Notes under the pieces: model-generated
Databases searched by the model: none
The model's input: the letters and a program-made list of their open reading frames with translations, nothing else
What the model was told of the DNA's origin: nothing
Made by a program: the position numbers and the translations under genes
From: Salipiger mucosus DSM 16094
Lineage (GTDB): Bacteria; Pseudomonadota; Alphaproteobacteria; Rhodobacterales; Rhodobacteraceae
Length of the DNA: 64,000 bases
Assembly (NCBI RefSeq): GCF_000442255.1
Contig: NZ_KE557273.1
Span: 552,662 to 616,661, forward strand
Direction: 5' to 3'
Shown here: positions 10,976-19,754 of the stretch, piece by piece
Numbering within the stretch: position 1 is the stretch's first letter
Layout of the letters: every line of letters begins with the position of its first letter

Positions 10976-12523
10976 ATGTCATACGATCGCGCCCTCCTGA
11001 CCGCCGACGCCCTGATCGCCGCCCGGTCGGACGAGCTGTCGCAATGGTGCGCCACGATCTTCGATTTCGCCGAGCCGGCCTGGCGCGAGTACCGCTCGGC
11101 CGCCTGGTACGTCGAGCGGCTGCGCGCCGAGGGCTTCACGGTCGAGGAGGGCTCGGGCGGGATGCCCACGGCCTTCTGCGCCGAGTGGTCCAACGGCGAT
11201 GGCCCTGCGGTCGGCATGTATGCCGAGTACGACGCGGTGCCGGGCAACAACCAGGCGGCCCGGCCCGAGCGCGCGCTGCGCGAGGGGCTCGGCGCCATGG
11301 CGGCGGGGCACACCGATCCGCATTCGGCACTGGGCATCGGCAGCCTCGCGGGGCTGCTGGCGACCAAGGCGGCGATGCAGACGCTGGGCATTCGCGGCCG
11401 GCTGCGCTTCACCGGAGAGCCCGCCGAGAAGGTGCGCGGCTCCAAGCCGATCCACGCCGCCAAGGGCTACTACGACGGGCTCGCGGGGATGCTGAGCTTT
11501 CATCCCTTCTACATGCTGCCGCTCTGCAACACGGTCCGCTGGGACACGCATTGCGGGGCGGCCTATTCCTTTGTCTATCGCTTCGTCTGCGATGCGCCGC
11601 AGGACTGGGGGGCGCGGGACGGGGCGCCGATCCCGCAGTCGCATTCCGACATCCGCGCGCCCGGGGCCAACGACGCGCTGGTGATGATGTACCAGCAAGG
11701 GCGGATGCTGCGCGACGCCATGGCGCCGCATCGCGGGGGCTGGTCGATTTCGGAGGCGATCCTGTCGACGGGGCAGGCCACCGCCGACAACCTGCCCGCG
11801 CTGCGGGCGGACCTGCAGTACATGATGCGCGTGCCCGACCTGCAGATGGCCGAGCAGGTGACCGCGCAGCTGGACGGGCTGGCCGAGCACTGCGCGGCGA
11901 TGACCGGCTGCCGGGTGGAAAAGCACTGGGTGTCGAAGTCGCGCCCGGGTCTCGCCAACCTTGCCATGTCAAAGATCGTCTGGCGGGCGCTGGAAGAGGT
12001 CGGCCCGCCGGTCTGGGACGACGAAGGCCTGGATCTCGCGCGGCAGGTGCAGCGCGCCTGCGGCGGGACGGGCGAGGGCGATCCGCTGATCCCCGAGTGC
12101 CACGCACTCATCGCGCCGGAGCGGGCCGAGGCGATCCTGCGGCAGGACCTGCCGCCCGCGCAGGCCAACAGCACCTCGGACGATTACACCGACATGACCT
12201 GGCATGCGCCGACCGCGCGGTTCTACATCGCGCGGCCCGCGCTGCGCGGCGGGCCTTACCCGCCCTGGGCGATGAACGCGCTGGGCGGCATGCCCGCCTG
12301 CATCGACCCCACGGTGCGCACCGCCGGCCGCGTGCTGGCGCGCGCGGCGCTGCGGCTGCTCATGGATCCCGCCGCGCGCGAGGCCGCCGCCGAGGAACTG
12401 CAGCGCCGCCGTGCCGAGGCCGGGGGCATCCCGCCGCTGGCGGATTACCCGGCGCCGGTGGACCTGCCCTGGCCGGAATACGTCGAGACGCCGCGCGGGC
12501 GGGACTGGCACATCCCGGGCTGA
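10976..12523 (+). CDS. M20-like amidohydrolase (AbgB-related)
   Basis: 515 aa, resembling peptidase M20 family amidohydrolases such as AbgB, which cleave amide bonds of N-acyl amino acids with a di-metal site. MYAEYDAVPG matches the family's metal-binding EYDALPG strand, and RFTGEPAEKVRGSKPIHAAKG matches the next conserved block. However, the usual HACGHN metal motif is replaced by a GHTDPHSALG segment. The protein is longer than typical AbgB (about 480 aa). It follows the YjbQ-like gene by 23 bp. Substrate cannot be read. Confidence 0.82.
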   Translation: MSYDRALLTADALIAARSDELSQWCATIFDFAEPAWREYRSAAWYVERLRAEGFTVEEGSGGMPTAFCAEWSNGDGPAVGMYAEYDAVPGNNQAARPERALREGLGAMAAGHTDPHSALGIGSLAGLLATKAAMQTLGIRGRLRFTGEPAEKVRGSKPIHAAKGYYDGLAGMLSFHPFYMLPLCNTVRWDTHCGAAYSFVYRFVCDAPQDWGARDGAPIPQSHSDIRAPGANDALVMMYQQGRMLRDAMAPHRGGWSISEAILSTGQATADNLPALRADLQYMMRVPDLQMAEQVTAQLDGLAEHCAAMTGCRVEKHWVSKSRPGLANLAMSKIVWRALEEVGPPVWDDEGLDLARQVQRACGGTGEGDPLIPECHALIAPERAEAILRQDLPPAQANSTSDDYTDMTWHAPTARFYIARPALRGGPYPPWAMNALGGMPACIDPTVRTAGRVLARAALRLLMDPAAREAAAEELQRRRAEAGGIPPLADYPAPVDLPWPEYVETPRGRDWHIPG

Positions 12524-12691
12524 TCACGGTTTGGGCGCCTGCCTGTGGTCCGCAGGACTCGCATGCGGTCCCCTATGTTGCGGCACGAAATCTACCCTAC
12601 CCAATCTGTGGCCGCCCGCCTATAGTGGCTGTGGACAAGTGGGGCCGAACCCCACGGCCCGAGGCAGAGACGAACGGATAGGGGGACGGCC

Positions 12692-13162
12692 ATGCGCTGC
12701 CCGTTTTGCGGAAACATCGACACGCAGGTCAAGGACTCGCGCCCGGCCGAGGATCACGTCGCGATCCGGCGGCGGCGGTTCTGCCCGGCCTGCGGCGGCC
12801 GTTTCACGACCTACGAGCGGGTGCAGCTGCGCGACCTCGTGGTGATCAAGACCAGCGGCCGGCGCGAGGATTTCGACCGCGACAAGCTGGAACGCTCGAT
12901 CCGCATCGCGCTGCAGAAGCGCCCGATCGACCCCGAGCGCGTCGACCAGATGATCTCGGGGATCGTGCGGCGGCTCGAGAGCATGGGCGAGACCGACATT
13001 CCCTCGAAGCAGATCGGCGAGATCGTCATGGAGACGCTGGCGCGGATCGACACCGTGGCCTACGTGCGCTTCGCCTCGGTCTACAAGAATTTCCAGGCCG
13101 CGGACGACTTCGACCGGTTCGTGAGCGAGCTGCGTCCCGAAGGCGCTCCGGCCGAGAAGTGA
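12692..13162 (+). CDS. nrdR: Transcriptional repressor NrdR
   Basis: 156 aa. An N-terminal zinc ribbon ([18 protein letters not shown] ... [16 protein letters not shown]; cysteines 3, 6, 31 and 34) is joined to an ATP-cone domain ([16 protein letters not shown]) that senses ATP/dATP. It represses ribonucleotide reductase genes. GGGGG lies upstream of the ATG at 12692. The last bases overlap the GTG start of ribD, so nrdR-ribD are translationally coupled, as in many alphaproteobacteria. Confidence 0.97.
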   Translation: MRCPFCGNIDTQVKDSRPAEDHVAIRRRRFCPACGGRFTTYERVQLRDLVVIKTSGRREDFDRDKLERSIRIALQKRPIDPERVDQMISGIVRRLESMGETDIPSKQIGEIVMETLARIDTVAYVRFASVYKNFQAADDFDRFVSELRPEGAPAEK

Positions 13163-14256
13163 GCGGGACGGACGCAGGCCACATGGCCCACGCCCTGCGG
13201 CTGGGCCGGCGGGGCGATGGGGCGGTGGCTGGCCGAACCCCGCCGTCCGGCTGCGTGATCGTGAAGGACGGCCGCGTCGTCGGCCGCGGGCGCACGCAGG
13301 ACGGCGGCCGCCCCCATGCCGAGGTCGTGGCGCTGGCCGAGGCCGGCAAGGCCGCCTTCGGCGCCACCGCCTATGTCACGCTGGAACCCTGTGCCCATCA
13401 CGGCAAGACCCCGCCCTGCGCCGAGGCGCTGGTCCGGGCCGGCGTGGCGCGCGTGGTGGCGCCCATGCCCGACCCCGACACCCGCGTTGCGGGCAAGGGG
13501 TTCGACCGGCTGCGCAAGGCCGGGATCGAGGTCACGACCGGCGTTCTGGCCGAGGAGGCGGCGCGCGATCACGCGGGCTTCGTCCTTCGGGTCACCAAAG
13601 GCCGCCCCATGGTGACGCTGAAGCTCGCGTCGAGCTTCGACGGGCGCATCGCCACGGCGACGGGCGAGAGCCAGTGGATCACCGGCCCCGAGGCGCGCCG
13701 CGCGGTGCACGGGCTGCGCGCGTGCCACGACGCCGTCATGGTCGGCGCGGGAACGGCACGGGCCGATGATCCCTCGCTGACCGTGCGCGGCTGGGGCGAT
13801 GTCCCGCAGCCGGTGCGCGTCGTGGTCTCGCGGCTGATCGACGTGCCGCTGATGAGCAAGCTCGCCTCGAGCGCGCGCGAGGTTCCGGTCTGGGTCGTGC
13901 ATGGCTCGGACGCCGCGCCCACGATCCGCAAGGCCTGGGACAGCTGCGGTGCGCGGTTGGTGCCGGGCACGGTCAAGGGCGGGCGCATCGAGCCCGAGAC
14001 CATGCTGGCGCGCCTCGGCGAGGCCGGGCTCACGCGGGTCTTCTGCGAGGGGGGCGGGCAGCTGGCCGCCTCGCTGCTTGCGGCGGATCTCGTGGACGAG
14101 CTGGTGGGCTTTACCGCCGGCATGGCGCTGGGCGCCGAGGGACGGCCGGGGATCGGGGCCATGGGCGTCGACAGTCTTGCCGAGGCGCCGCGCTTCGAGC
14201 TCGTGGAGGCGCGGCCGGTGGGCGGTGACGTCATGCACCGCTGGCGCCGGACCTGA
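13159..14256 (+). CDS. ribD: Riboflavin biosynthesis deaminase/reductase RibD, with local frame disruption
   Basis: 365 aa from the GTG overlapping the nrdR stop (GTGA). Bifunctional enzyme of riboflavin synthesis: the N-terminal deaminase has zinc site HAE (RPHAEVVAL) and [11 protein letters not shown]; the C-terminal reductase includes [13 protein letters not shown] and [10 protein letters not shown]. Where relatives have WPNPAVGCVIV, this protein reads [12 protein letters not shown]. The DNA at 13230-13247 does encode WPNPAV, but in another frame, bracketed by two extra bases (about 13228-13229) and one extra base (13248). The net change is +3, so the gene stays open. This is either sequence error or a real double indel that would damage the substrate-binding Asn loop. 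Confidence 0.93.
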   Translation: MSGTDAGHMAHALRLGRRGDGAVAGRTPPSGCVIVKDGRVVGRGRTQDGGRPHAEVVALAEAGKAAFGATAYVTLEPCAHHGKTPPCAEALVRAGVARVVAPMPDPDTRVAGKGFDRLRKAGIEVTTGVLAEEAARDHAGFVLRVTKGRPMVTLKLASSFDGRIATATGESQWITGPEARRAVHGLRACHDAVMVGAGTARADDPSLTVRGWGDVPQPVRVVVSRLIDVPLMSKLASSAREVPVWVVHGSDAAPTIRKAWDSCGARLVPGTVKGGRIEPETMLARLGEAGLTRVFCEGGGQLAASLLAADLVDELVGFTAGMALGAEGRPGIGAMGVDSLAEAPRFELVEARPVGGDVMHRWRRT

Positions 14257-14314
14257 TCCCGCGGAGCGCGCCTGCGGCGCGCGCAGGTCGGATTGCGTTC
14301 GGGCCACGCGGGCC

Positions 14315-14364
14315 CCGGGGGAAATCCCCCGGACCCCCTTTGCGTATTTTTGAACAAGAAGAAG
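14315..14364 (+). terminator. Terminator-like hairpin with TGCGTATTTTT motif
   Basis: 7-bp stem CCGGGGG / CCCCCGG with AAAT loop. It is followed about 9 bases later by TGCGTATTTTTGAACAAGAAGAAG. The second part belongs to an intergenic motif also seen twice, inverted, at 19645-19718. It lies between the convergent ribD and KpsC-like genes. Confidence 0.55.
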
Positions 14365-14374
14365 AGACCTGGGG

Positions 14375-16414
14375 TCAGCGGCGCCAGAGGTGGGCCTGCG
14401 TGGCGAAGAGGCCCTGGAGCTTCGACAGCGTGCGGTTGAGCGGGCCGGGCGCCGGTATGGGGCCGGTTTCCAGACGGTCGAGGATGACCTCGACGGGGCA
14501 GGGCAGGCCGCTGACCGGGTCGCGGTAGCGGGGGTAGGCAATGAGCGTGGCGTGGACGAGGCCCTCGAGCGTGGGTCTCGGGCCTTTCAGGCGCCGGTCG
14601 GGGACGGGGCCGAGGTCGCGCGTGAGGCCCCAGCCGGCGTAGAAGGGCGCGCCGAGCGTGGTGACGGGCACGCCGCGCAGCAGCGCCTCGAAGCCCGCGA
14701 GGGATGTGAGCGTCCAGACCTCCTGCACCTCGGGCAGCAGCGCGCCGATGTCGGTCCGGCTGAGCGTGGCGTCGGCCCATCGCTCGGGGGTCTCGACCGC
14801 GCCGGGGCGCAGGCCGGCCTCGACGTCCGGGTGCGGCTTCCAGAGGATCGTGGCACCGGGGTTCTCGGCGCGGGTGCGTTCGAGAAGTCCCGCGTTGGTG
14901 CGGATCTCGGGGCTGCCGAGGCGGATGGAGGCGTCATCCTCGACCTGGCCCGGCACGAGGATGCGATGCCCGGGGGGGAGCGCGGGGGGCGGGCGGCCGG
15001 TGTTGTACTTGGAGATGCCGCCCTGCGCGATCCGCTCGACCAGGCGCCGGGCGCGCGCGGCCTGGCCGGGGCGGAGATCGGTGGAGGCGGCGATGAGCCG
15101 TTCCAGCCGCGACGGCCCGGTCGGGTCGTAGTAGATGCCGAGATCGTCCAGCACCAGCGAGAGGGGCGGCACCAGCTCGGCGCCGAGCCCGCGCGAGCGC
15201 AGGAAGCCGTCCTCGACGCGGCAGGCTGCATCGCCGGGCGTCGCCTTGCCGGCCCAGATCATGCGGCGGCGGCCCGAGCGTGCGGCGCGTTTGCGGGCGG
15301 TATCGGGGGCCGGGGCGAAGATGACTGGGCGATGCCCGCCAAAGAAGCCCTGCAGGGGCCGGCGTTTCCAAAGCCGCATGCCCTCGGCCACCCAGCCGTG
15401 GCGGTCCTCGCGCCAGGCGCGGACCTGCGCCTCGAAGGCCGCGAGCGCGTCCTCGAAGGGGCAAAGCCGGTCGCGGCAGGGATCGTACCAGGTGGGGTAG
15501 AGGATCATTGCCGCTGCGAAGAGCTGCGCGCGGGTCAGGTTGCGGGTGCGGCGGGGCAGGGAATGCTCGTCCGTGGTGAGGCCCCAGCCCGCGTAGAAGG
15601 GCGTGCCGAAGACGCGCGGGCGGTGGCCGGCGAGGATGGCCTCGAAGCCCATCTGCGAGGAGACCGTGTAGACCGCCGTGGCGCCCTCGAGCAGGGCCTG
15701 CGGCGCGATGTCCGCGTCGCAGATCGCGATGCGGCCCTGCGCGTCGGCCGCGGTGAAATGGCCCGGGCGGTGGCCCGCGCGGGTCTCGGGGTGGGTGCGG
15801 AGCAGGACGCGCTGGCCCGGGTTCTCTTCCTGTGCCCAGTAGAGCATCTCGAGGAAGCGGTTGCGGTCGGCGCCCGAGGCGCGGACCGAGGCGTCGCCGG
15901 CGGTCTGGTCGACCACGAGGACATAGCCCGGCTCGGGCAGGGGGGCATCCGGGTCGTGGGCGGCGTATTTCGACAGCCGCGCCTCCGTGATGCGGGCCAT
16001 GCCCTCGCGGGCGCGCTCGAGCAGGGCGTGATCGTCAAGCGGATGGCTGGCGAGCAGCGTCTCGAGGTCGGAGGGTGTCCGCGCGTCGAAATGCACGCCG
16101 CTGCGGTCGAGCAGCAGCCCCAGCGGCGGCTCGCCTGCGCGGCCCGGGTGCAGCGAGCGCAGGAAGGCGTCCTCGACACGCAGCAGGCCGGCTCCGGTTC
16201 GGGCGGCCAGCGCCTCGCCCCGGTGCGCGTAGGGCGACTGGCCCCAGACCCCCACGGTGTCCTGCGCGCCGGGCCGGCCGAGCGATACGCGCCAGCCCGC
16301 CAGCGCCAGGATGCGTCGCAACCGGGGCTCTCGCAGGAAGCCGGCGGTGCGGACGTAAAGACGCCGGGAGCTTTCACTCCCGGCGCCACCCTGTCCCTCG
16401 TTATGGTTATTCAG
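14375..16414 (-). CDS. kpsC: KpsC-like capsule polysaccharide (Kdo linker) transferase, start uncertain
   Basis: About 680 aa with two tandem homologous halves, as in KpsC, which builds the beta-Kdo linker on phosphatidylglycerol for group 2 capsules. Each half has a VED(A/G)FLRS block and a FYAGWGLT motif (two copies). Homology clearly begins at RRLYVRTAGFLRE, but no ATG/GTG/TTG lies just before it in this frame. The options are CTG at 16414 (GGAGAG five bases upstream, overlapping the wza stop), ATG at 16504 (88-bp overlap), TTG at 16321 (removes conserved residues), or GTG at 16389 plus a frameshift. Third gene of the leftward capsule block. Confidence 0.88.
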   Translation of the reverse strand: MNNHNEGQGGAGSESSRRLYVRTAGFLREPRLRRILALAGWRVSLGRPGAQDTVGVWGQSPYAHRGEALAARTGAGLLRVEDAFLRSLHPGRAGEPPLGLLLDRSGVHFDARTPSDLETLLASHPLDDHALLERAREGMARITEARLSKYAAHDPDAPLPEPGYVLVVDQTAGDASVRASGADRNRFLEMLYWAQEENPGQRVLLRTHPETRAGHRPGHFTAADAQGRIAICDADIAPQALLEGATAVYTVSSQMGFEAILAGHRPRVFGTPFYAGWGLTTDEHSLPRRTRNLTRAQLFAAAMILYPTWYDPCRDRLCPFEDALAAFEAQVRAWREDRHGWVAEGMRLWKRRPLQGFFGGHRPVIFAPAPDTARKRAARSGRRRMIWAGKATPGDAACRVEDGFLRSRGLGAELVPPLSLVLDDLGIYYDPTGPSRLERLIAASTDLRPGQAARARRLVERIAQGGISKYNTGRPPPALPPGHRILVPGQVEDDASIRLGSPEIRTNAGLLERTRAENPGATILWKPHPDVEAGLRPGAVETPERWADATLSRTDIGALLPEVQEVWTLTSLAGFEALLRGVPVTTLGAPFYAGWGLTRDLGPVPDRRLKGPRPTLEGLVHATLIAYPRYRDPVSGLPCPVEVILDRLETGPIPAPGPLNRTLSKLQGLFATQAHLWRR
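16362..16385 (-). other. Perfect 9-bp inverted repeat at the wza-kpsC junction
   Basis: CGCCGGGAG / CTCCCGGCG with a 6-base loop. On the minus strand it is followed by TCTTTACG. It overlaps the first conserved KpsC codons, so it could attenuate transcription or hide the ribosome site between the two capsule genes. Confidence 0.5.
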
Positions 16415-16416
16415 GG

Positions 16417-17562
16417 TTACTCTCCGCTGACCGCCGTGGCCGTCGTGGCCAGCGTGCTCACAGCCCCCAGCGAGCCGGTCAGGGCGGAGATGGTCTTGCT
16501 CCACTGAGCGTAGGGTGCCTCGGTGACGTAGAGCGTGTCCTGGTCGCGGACGACGAAGTCGCGCGCCATGAACATGCCGTTGGGCTGCGTCAGGTCGAGG
16601 ACGTAGACCATGCGCTGTGCGCCGATCAGGTCGGTGCGTCCGAGGACCTGGTTGGCGATCTCGGCGGGTTCGTTGCGGAAGACGAAGACGCCGGTCGGGT
16701 CCGAGGCGGTGGGCACGAGCCCGCCGACCTGGGCGATGGCCTCGACCGCGCTCAGCGTCTGGGTCTCGAAGGGGACGCGGGCCTGGGTGCCGGTGGCACC
16801 CAGCGAGGTGAAGGCGCGGGTGTCCTGCTCGACGAGGATCCGGTCGCCGCCACGCAGCGCGATGTCATAGGAGGGATTGTCGTAGAGGTCCTGGAACCAG
16901 ATCTCGCCCTGGTGGCCGCCGCGCAGCACCTTGACCTGCGCCACCTCGGGCGGGATCGTGATGCCGCCGGCGCGGGCCAGCATGGCCGAGAGCGTGCGCG
17001 TGGGCCGCTCGATGGCATAGACGCCCTGGCCGCCCACGGCGCCCACGAGGCTGACGGTCGAGCCGTCGCCGGCGAGGCGGCGCACCTCGACCTGCGGGTC
17101 GGGGGTCTGTTCCTCGAGGCGGTCGGTGATGATGCGGCGCACGGCCTCGGGCGAGTTGCCGGCGGCGCGGATGCGGCCTGCGTAGGGCACGAAGATGAAG
17201 CCCGAGCCGTCGACCTGCACCTCTTCGAGGCGGGTGGCGTTCGCCTCGCTCGCGGCGAGCAGGCCGTCGTCGACGTTTTCCCAGACGGTCAGGCCCAGCG
17301 TGTCGCCGGGATTGATCGTGTCCGAGCCCAGCACGCCGGCGCTCTGGAACTGTTCGGAAAAGCCGAGCGCGGGCACGACGGCGGTGGCGCGGGTGACGCG
17401 GTCGTTCACGGCGACGACGAAGGCGTCGCCCTCCTGCATGACCGAGCCGGAAAAGATTTCGCGTTTGTTGGGGCCCATGCGCGGCAGGCCGCAGGACGCC
17501 ATGAGCGACACGGCCGCGAGAACCGCGACGGTGCGGACCCATCGCTTGCGGGGATAAATCAC
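16417..17562 (-). CDS. Polysaccharide export lipoprotein (Wza/KpsD/CtrA-like)
   Basis: 381 aa outer-membrane polysaccharide export (OPX) protein forming the capsule exit channel. The signal peptide ends in a lipobox-like LMASC with Cys near residue 24. A polysaccharide biosynthesis/export domain follows (INPGDTLGLTVWENVD) with SLBB-type repeats (VSLVGAVGGQGVYAI, LSAVEAIAQVGGL). It is flanked by KpsC- and KpsS-like genes on the same strand, so the set belongs to an ABC-dependent (group 2/3) capsule. The KpsM/T/E exporter genes are not in the window. Confidence 0.9.
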   Translation of the reverse strand: MIYPRKRWVRTVAVLAAVSLMASCGLPRMGPNKREIFSGSVMQEGDAFVVAVNDRVTRATAVVPALGFSEQFQSAGVLGSDTINPGDTLGLTVWENVDDGLLAASEANATRLEEVQVDGSGFIFVPYAGRIRAAGNSPEAVRRIITDRLEEQTPDPQVEVRRLAGDGSTVSLVGAVGGQGVYAIERPTRTLSAMLARAGGITIPPEVAQVKVLRGGHQGEIWFQDLYDNPSYDIALRGGDRILVEQDTRAFTSLGATGTQARVPFETQTLSAVEAIAQVGGLVPTASDPTGVFVFRNEPAEIANQVLGRTDLIGAQRMVYVLDLTQPNGMFMARDFVVRDQDTLYVTEAPYAQWSKTISALTGSLGAVSTLATTATAVSGE

Positions 17563-17658
17563 TGCTCGGTCTCCTCGACCTGTTCTTGTTCTGCCTCAGC
17601 TTTTTTGTCCAAGGTACCGGAATCCCGGCAATTGCGCCAGTCCCGCGGCCCCGGGGAC

Positions 17659-18939
17659 CTAGTGGACGAGGCGCAACTGTTGCCTTGGGGCCGCGGTGCC
17701 GTGACGCAGGGCGTCGTAGGGATCGTCGGGAGAGAGCATCATGTCGACCACCAGCCGCAGCAGCTGGCGGCGCCCGCGGGCCGAGTAGAAGCCGCCCGGC
17801 ACCTGGCTGGTTTCCAGCAGGTAGCGGCGGTAATCCTTGTAGGCGCGCATGTCGGGCCGGTCGGGCTGGGCAAAGAAGGCGTCGAGCGGCTGGGTCGAGA
17901 CGAACTCGGGCTTGGCGTAGACCGCGGCACCGAAGACGCGCAGGGGCAGGCCCCGCCAGAGCACCTGCTGCGCCGCCGTCGAATTGACCGTCACCGCGCT
18001 GCGCGCGTCGTCGAGCAGCCGGGCGAGCTTGCCGCCCCGGACGTAGTGCACGCGATCCTCGACGCCGTGGCGCGTGGCCAGCTCGCGGATCGTGCGGCGC
18101 AGCGGCACGCGGCCGTTCTCCAGCGGGTGCGCCTTGAAGACGAGGTGGTGGTGCCCGGGCGCGCCGCGGGCAAACCCCTCGACCACCACCTCGAGGAACG
18201 CGCGCATGGAGGAAAACGGCGAGTGCTGGCGAAAGCTCGCGTCGTGCTCGAGCTGCAGCAGCGCGAGGTGGTAGGGAAAGCCGCCCAACCGGATGCGCTG
18301 GGTGGCCACCAGGCGCTCGGCCCGGTGCAGGGGCATGAGCAGCAGGCGTTGCAGGTAGAGGCGGAACTCGCGCGCGACGGTCAGGTCGCGGTGCGGGCGG
18401 AAGTTGCGGTAGGCGCTGTTCCGGAACATCACGAACCAGTGGTAGAGCGCGCCGTAGAAGATGTGATGGCGCATGTCGCCCCAGTGACCGGGCGGCAGCG
18501 GCGCCTCGAGGTCGGACTGCGCGAGGGCGGCGCGCATCCGCGCGATGTCCATCTCCATGAGCCGCGAATGCCCGTTCGCGCCGCCGCGCTCGTAGGTGAC
18601 CCAGTAGGGACGCATGTAGCCTTCCTCGAAGACATGCACCGCGATGCCCCGCGCGCGGGCCTCGGTGACGGCATCGGCGTGGATCGGTCGCGTGTCGCCG
18701 TAGAGGACGATGTCGGTGACGCCCTTCTCCTCGACCAGGCAGCGCAGCCTGGCGGGCCAGTCCTCGGGCCTGCCGGCGTAGGGGATGTAGCTTGCCGGGT
18801 GGAACCAGAAGGCGCGGTCACCCGCGTTGAACCCCACGCGCCAGACCTCTGCTCCCGCCCGGCGCAGCATGGCGCCGAGGCGATGGAAGAAGGGCCCGTG
18901 CGGCCCCTGCAGGAAGAGGAAGACCCGTTGCTTGCTCAT
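17659..18939 (-). CDS. kpsS: KpsS-like capsule polysaccharide (Kdo) transferase
   Basis: 426 aa from ATG at 18939 (MSKQRVFLFLQGPHGPFFHRLG); the open frame upstream runs into the ribE promoter and is not conserved. The protein matches KpsS/LipB, which adds the first Kdo to phosphatidylglycerol for capsule anchoring. Visible family segments are FLQGPHGPFF, VFEEGYMRPYWVT, VFKAHPLENGR and VTVNSTAAQQVL. First gene of the leftward capsule block; about 95 bp separate it from the export lipoprotein gene. Divergent from ribE. Confidence 0.9.
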   Translation of the reverse strand: MSKQRVFLFLQGPHGPFFHRLGAMLRRAGAEVWRVGFNAGDRAFWFHPASYIPYAGRPEDWPARLRCLVEEKGVTDIVLYGDTRPIHADAVTEARARGIAVHVFEEGYMRPYWVTYERGGANGHSRLMEMDIARMRAALAQSDLEAPLPPGHWGDMRHHIFYGALYHWFVMFRNSAYRNFRPHRDLTVAREFRLYLQRLLLMPLHRAERLVATQRIRLGGFPYHLALLQLEHDASFRQHSPFSSMRAFLEVVVEGFARGAPGHHHLVFKAHPLENGRVPLRRTIRELATRHGVEDRVHYVRGGKLARLLDDARSAVTVNSTAAQQVLWRGLPLRVFGAAVYAKPEFVSTQPLDAFFAQPDRPDMRAYKDYRRYLLETSQVPGGFYSARGRRQLLRLVVDMMLSPDDPYDALRHGTAAPRQQLRLVH

Positions 18940-19030
18940 GCCGGTCCGGTGGTGGATAGTCCGGCAGAAGCGATAGCGCGCATTTGCGTCGAAAATAAGG
19001 CCCCGGACCCCGGGCGGAAGGAGTGAGCCC

Positions 19031-19618
19031 ATGTTCACAGGCATCGTCACCGACGTCGGAGAGGTGCGCGCGCTGCGCGAGGCGGGCGACCTGACGGCGC
19101 GTATCGGCACCGCTTACGACACCGGCGGGATCGAGATCGGCGCCTCGATCGCCTGCGACGGGGTCTGCCTGACGGTGGTGGACCTCGGGCCGGACTGGTT
19201 CGACGTGACGATCAGCGCCGAGACGGTCTCCAAGACAAACCTCGACGCCTGGTCCGAAGGCCGCCGCGTCAACCTGGAACGCGCGCTCAAGGTCGGTGAC
19301 GAGCTGGGCGGGCACATCGTCTCGGGGCACGTCGACGGCGTGGCCGAGGTCGTGGAACTGCGCGACGAAGGCGACAGTACCCGCGTGACCCTGCGCGCGC
19401 CCGAGGCGCTGGCGCGCTTCATCGCGCCCAAGGGATCGGTGGCGCTGAACGGCACCTCGCTCACGGTGAACGAGGTTTCGGGCCGTGATTTCGGCATCAA
19501 CTTCATCCCGCACACCAAGGAGGTAACGACCTGGGGCGCGGTGCGGACAGGCGACCGGGTCAACCTCGAGATCGACACGCTGGCCCGCTACGTGGCACGG
19601 CTGCAGGAGATGTCCTGA
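19031..19618 (+). CDS. ribE: Riboflavin synthase, alpha subunit
   Basis: 195 aa lumazine-binding enzyme that dismutates two 6,7-dimethyl-8-ribityllumazines into riboflavin. It has the signature start MFTGIV and two internally repeated lumazine-binding barrels (GASIACDGVCLTVVD and GSVALNGTSLTVNEV), each with a downstream H-containing loop (GGHIVSGHVDG, NFIPHTKE). AGGAGTGAG precedes the ATG. It is separated from ribD by the oppositely oriented capsule block, suggesting an insertion into an ancestral nrdR-ribD-ribE order. Confidence 0.97.
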   Translation: MFTGIVTDVGEVRALREAGDLTARIGTAYDTGGIEIGASIACDGVCLTVVDLGPDWFDVTISAETVSKTNLDAWSEGRRVNLERALKVGDELGGHIVSGHVDGVAEVVELRDEGDSTRVTLRAPEALARFIAPKGSVALNGTSLTVNEVSGRDFGINFIPHTKEVTTWGAVRTGDRVNLEIDTLARYVARLQEMS

Positions 19619-19644
19619 CCCGGCGCGGCGCCGCCGGCCGCTTG

Positions 19645-19718
19645 TGCGTATTTCAGGGAAAGATGAAGGCACGGGAGACCGGCTACAGCAGGCCTCTTCA
19701 TCTTTCTCCAAATACGCA
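19645..19718. repeat. Inverted pair of Roseobacter-type intergenic motif
   Basis: Left arm TGCGTATTT-cagg-GAAAGATGAAG (19645-19668) is matched by right arm CTTCATCTTTC-tcc-AAATACGCA (19696-19718). The arms can form a long interrupted hairpin between the convergent ribE and soxT-like genes. A single copy (TGCGTATTTTTGAA..) follows ribD at 14341. Probably a bidirectional terminator or REP-like element. Confidence 0.65.
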
Positions 19719-19754
19719 AAAGCGGTTTCGGGGCCGCGCACGGCCGGAATGGAG

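Noticed and set aside
15535-16389. GTG-started 284-aa frame with good RBS in the KpsC region
   Set aside because: Composition is Ala/Pro/Arg/Ser shadow and lacks KpsC motifs; only its start is of interest as a possible frameshifted KpsC start.
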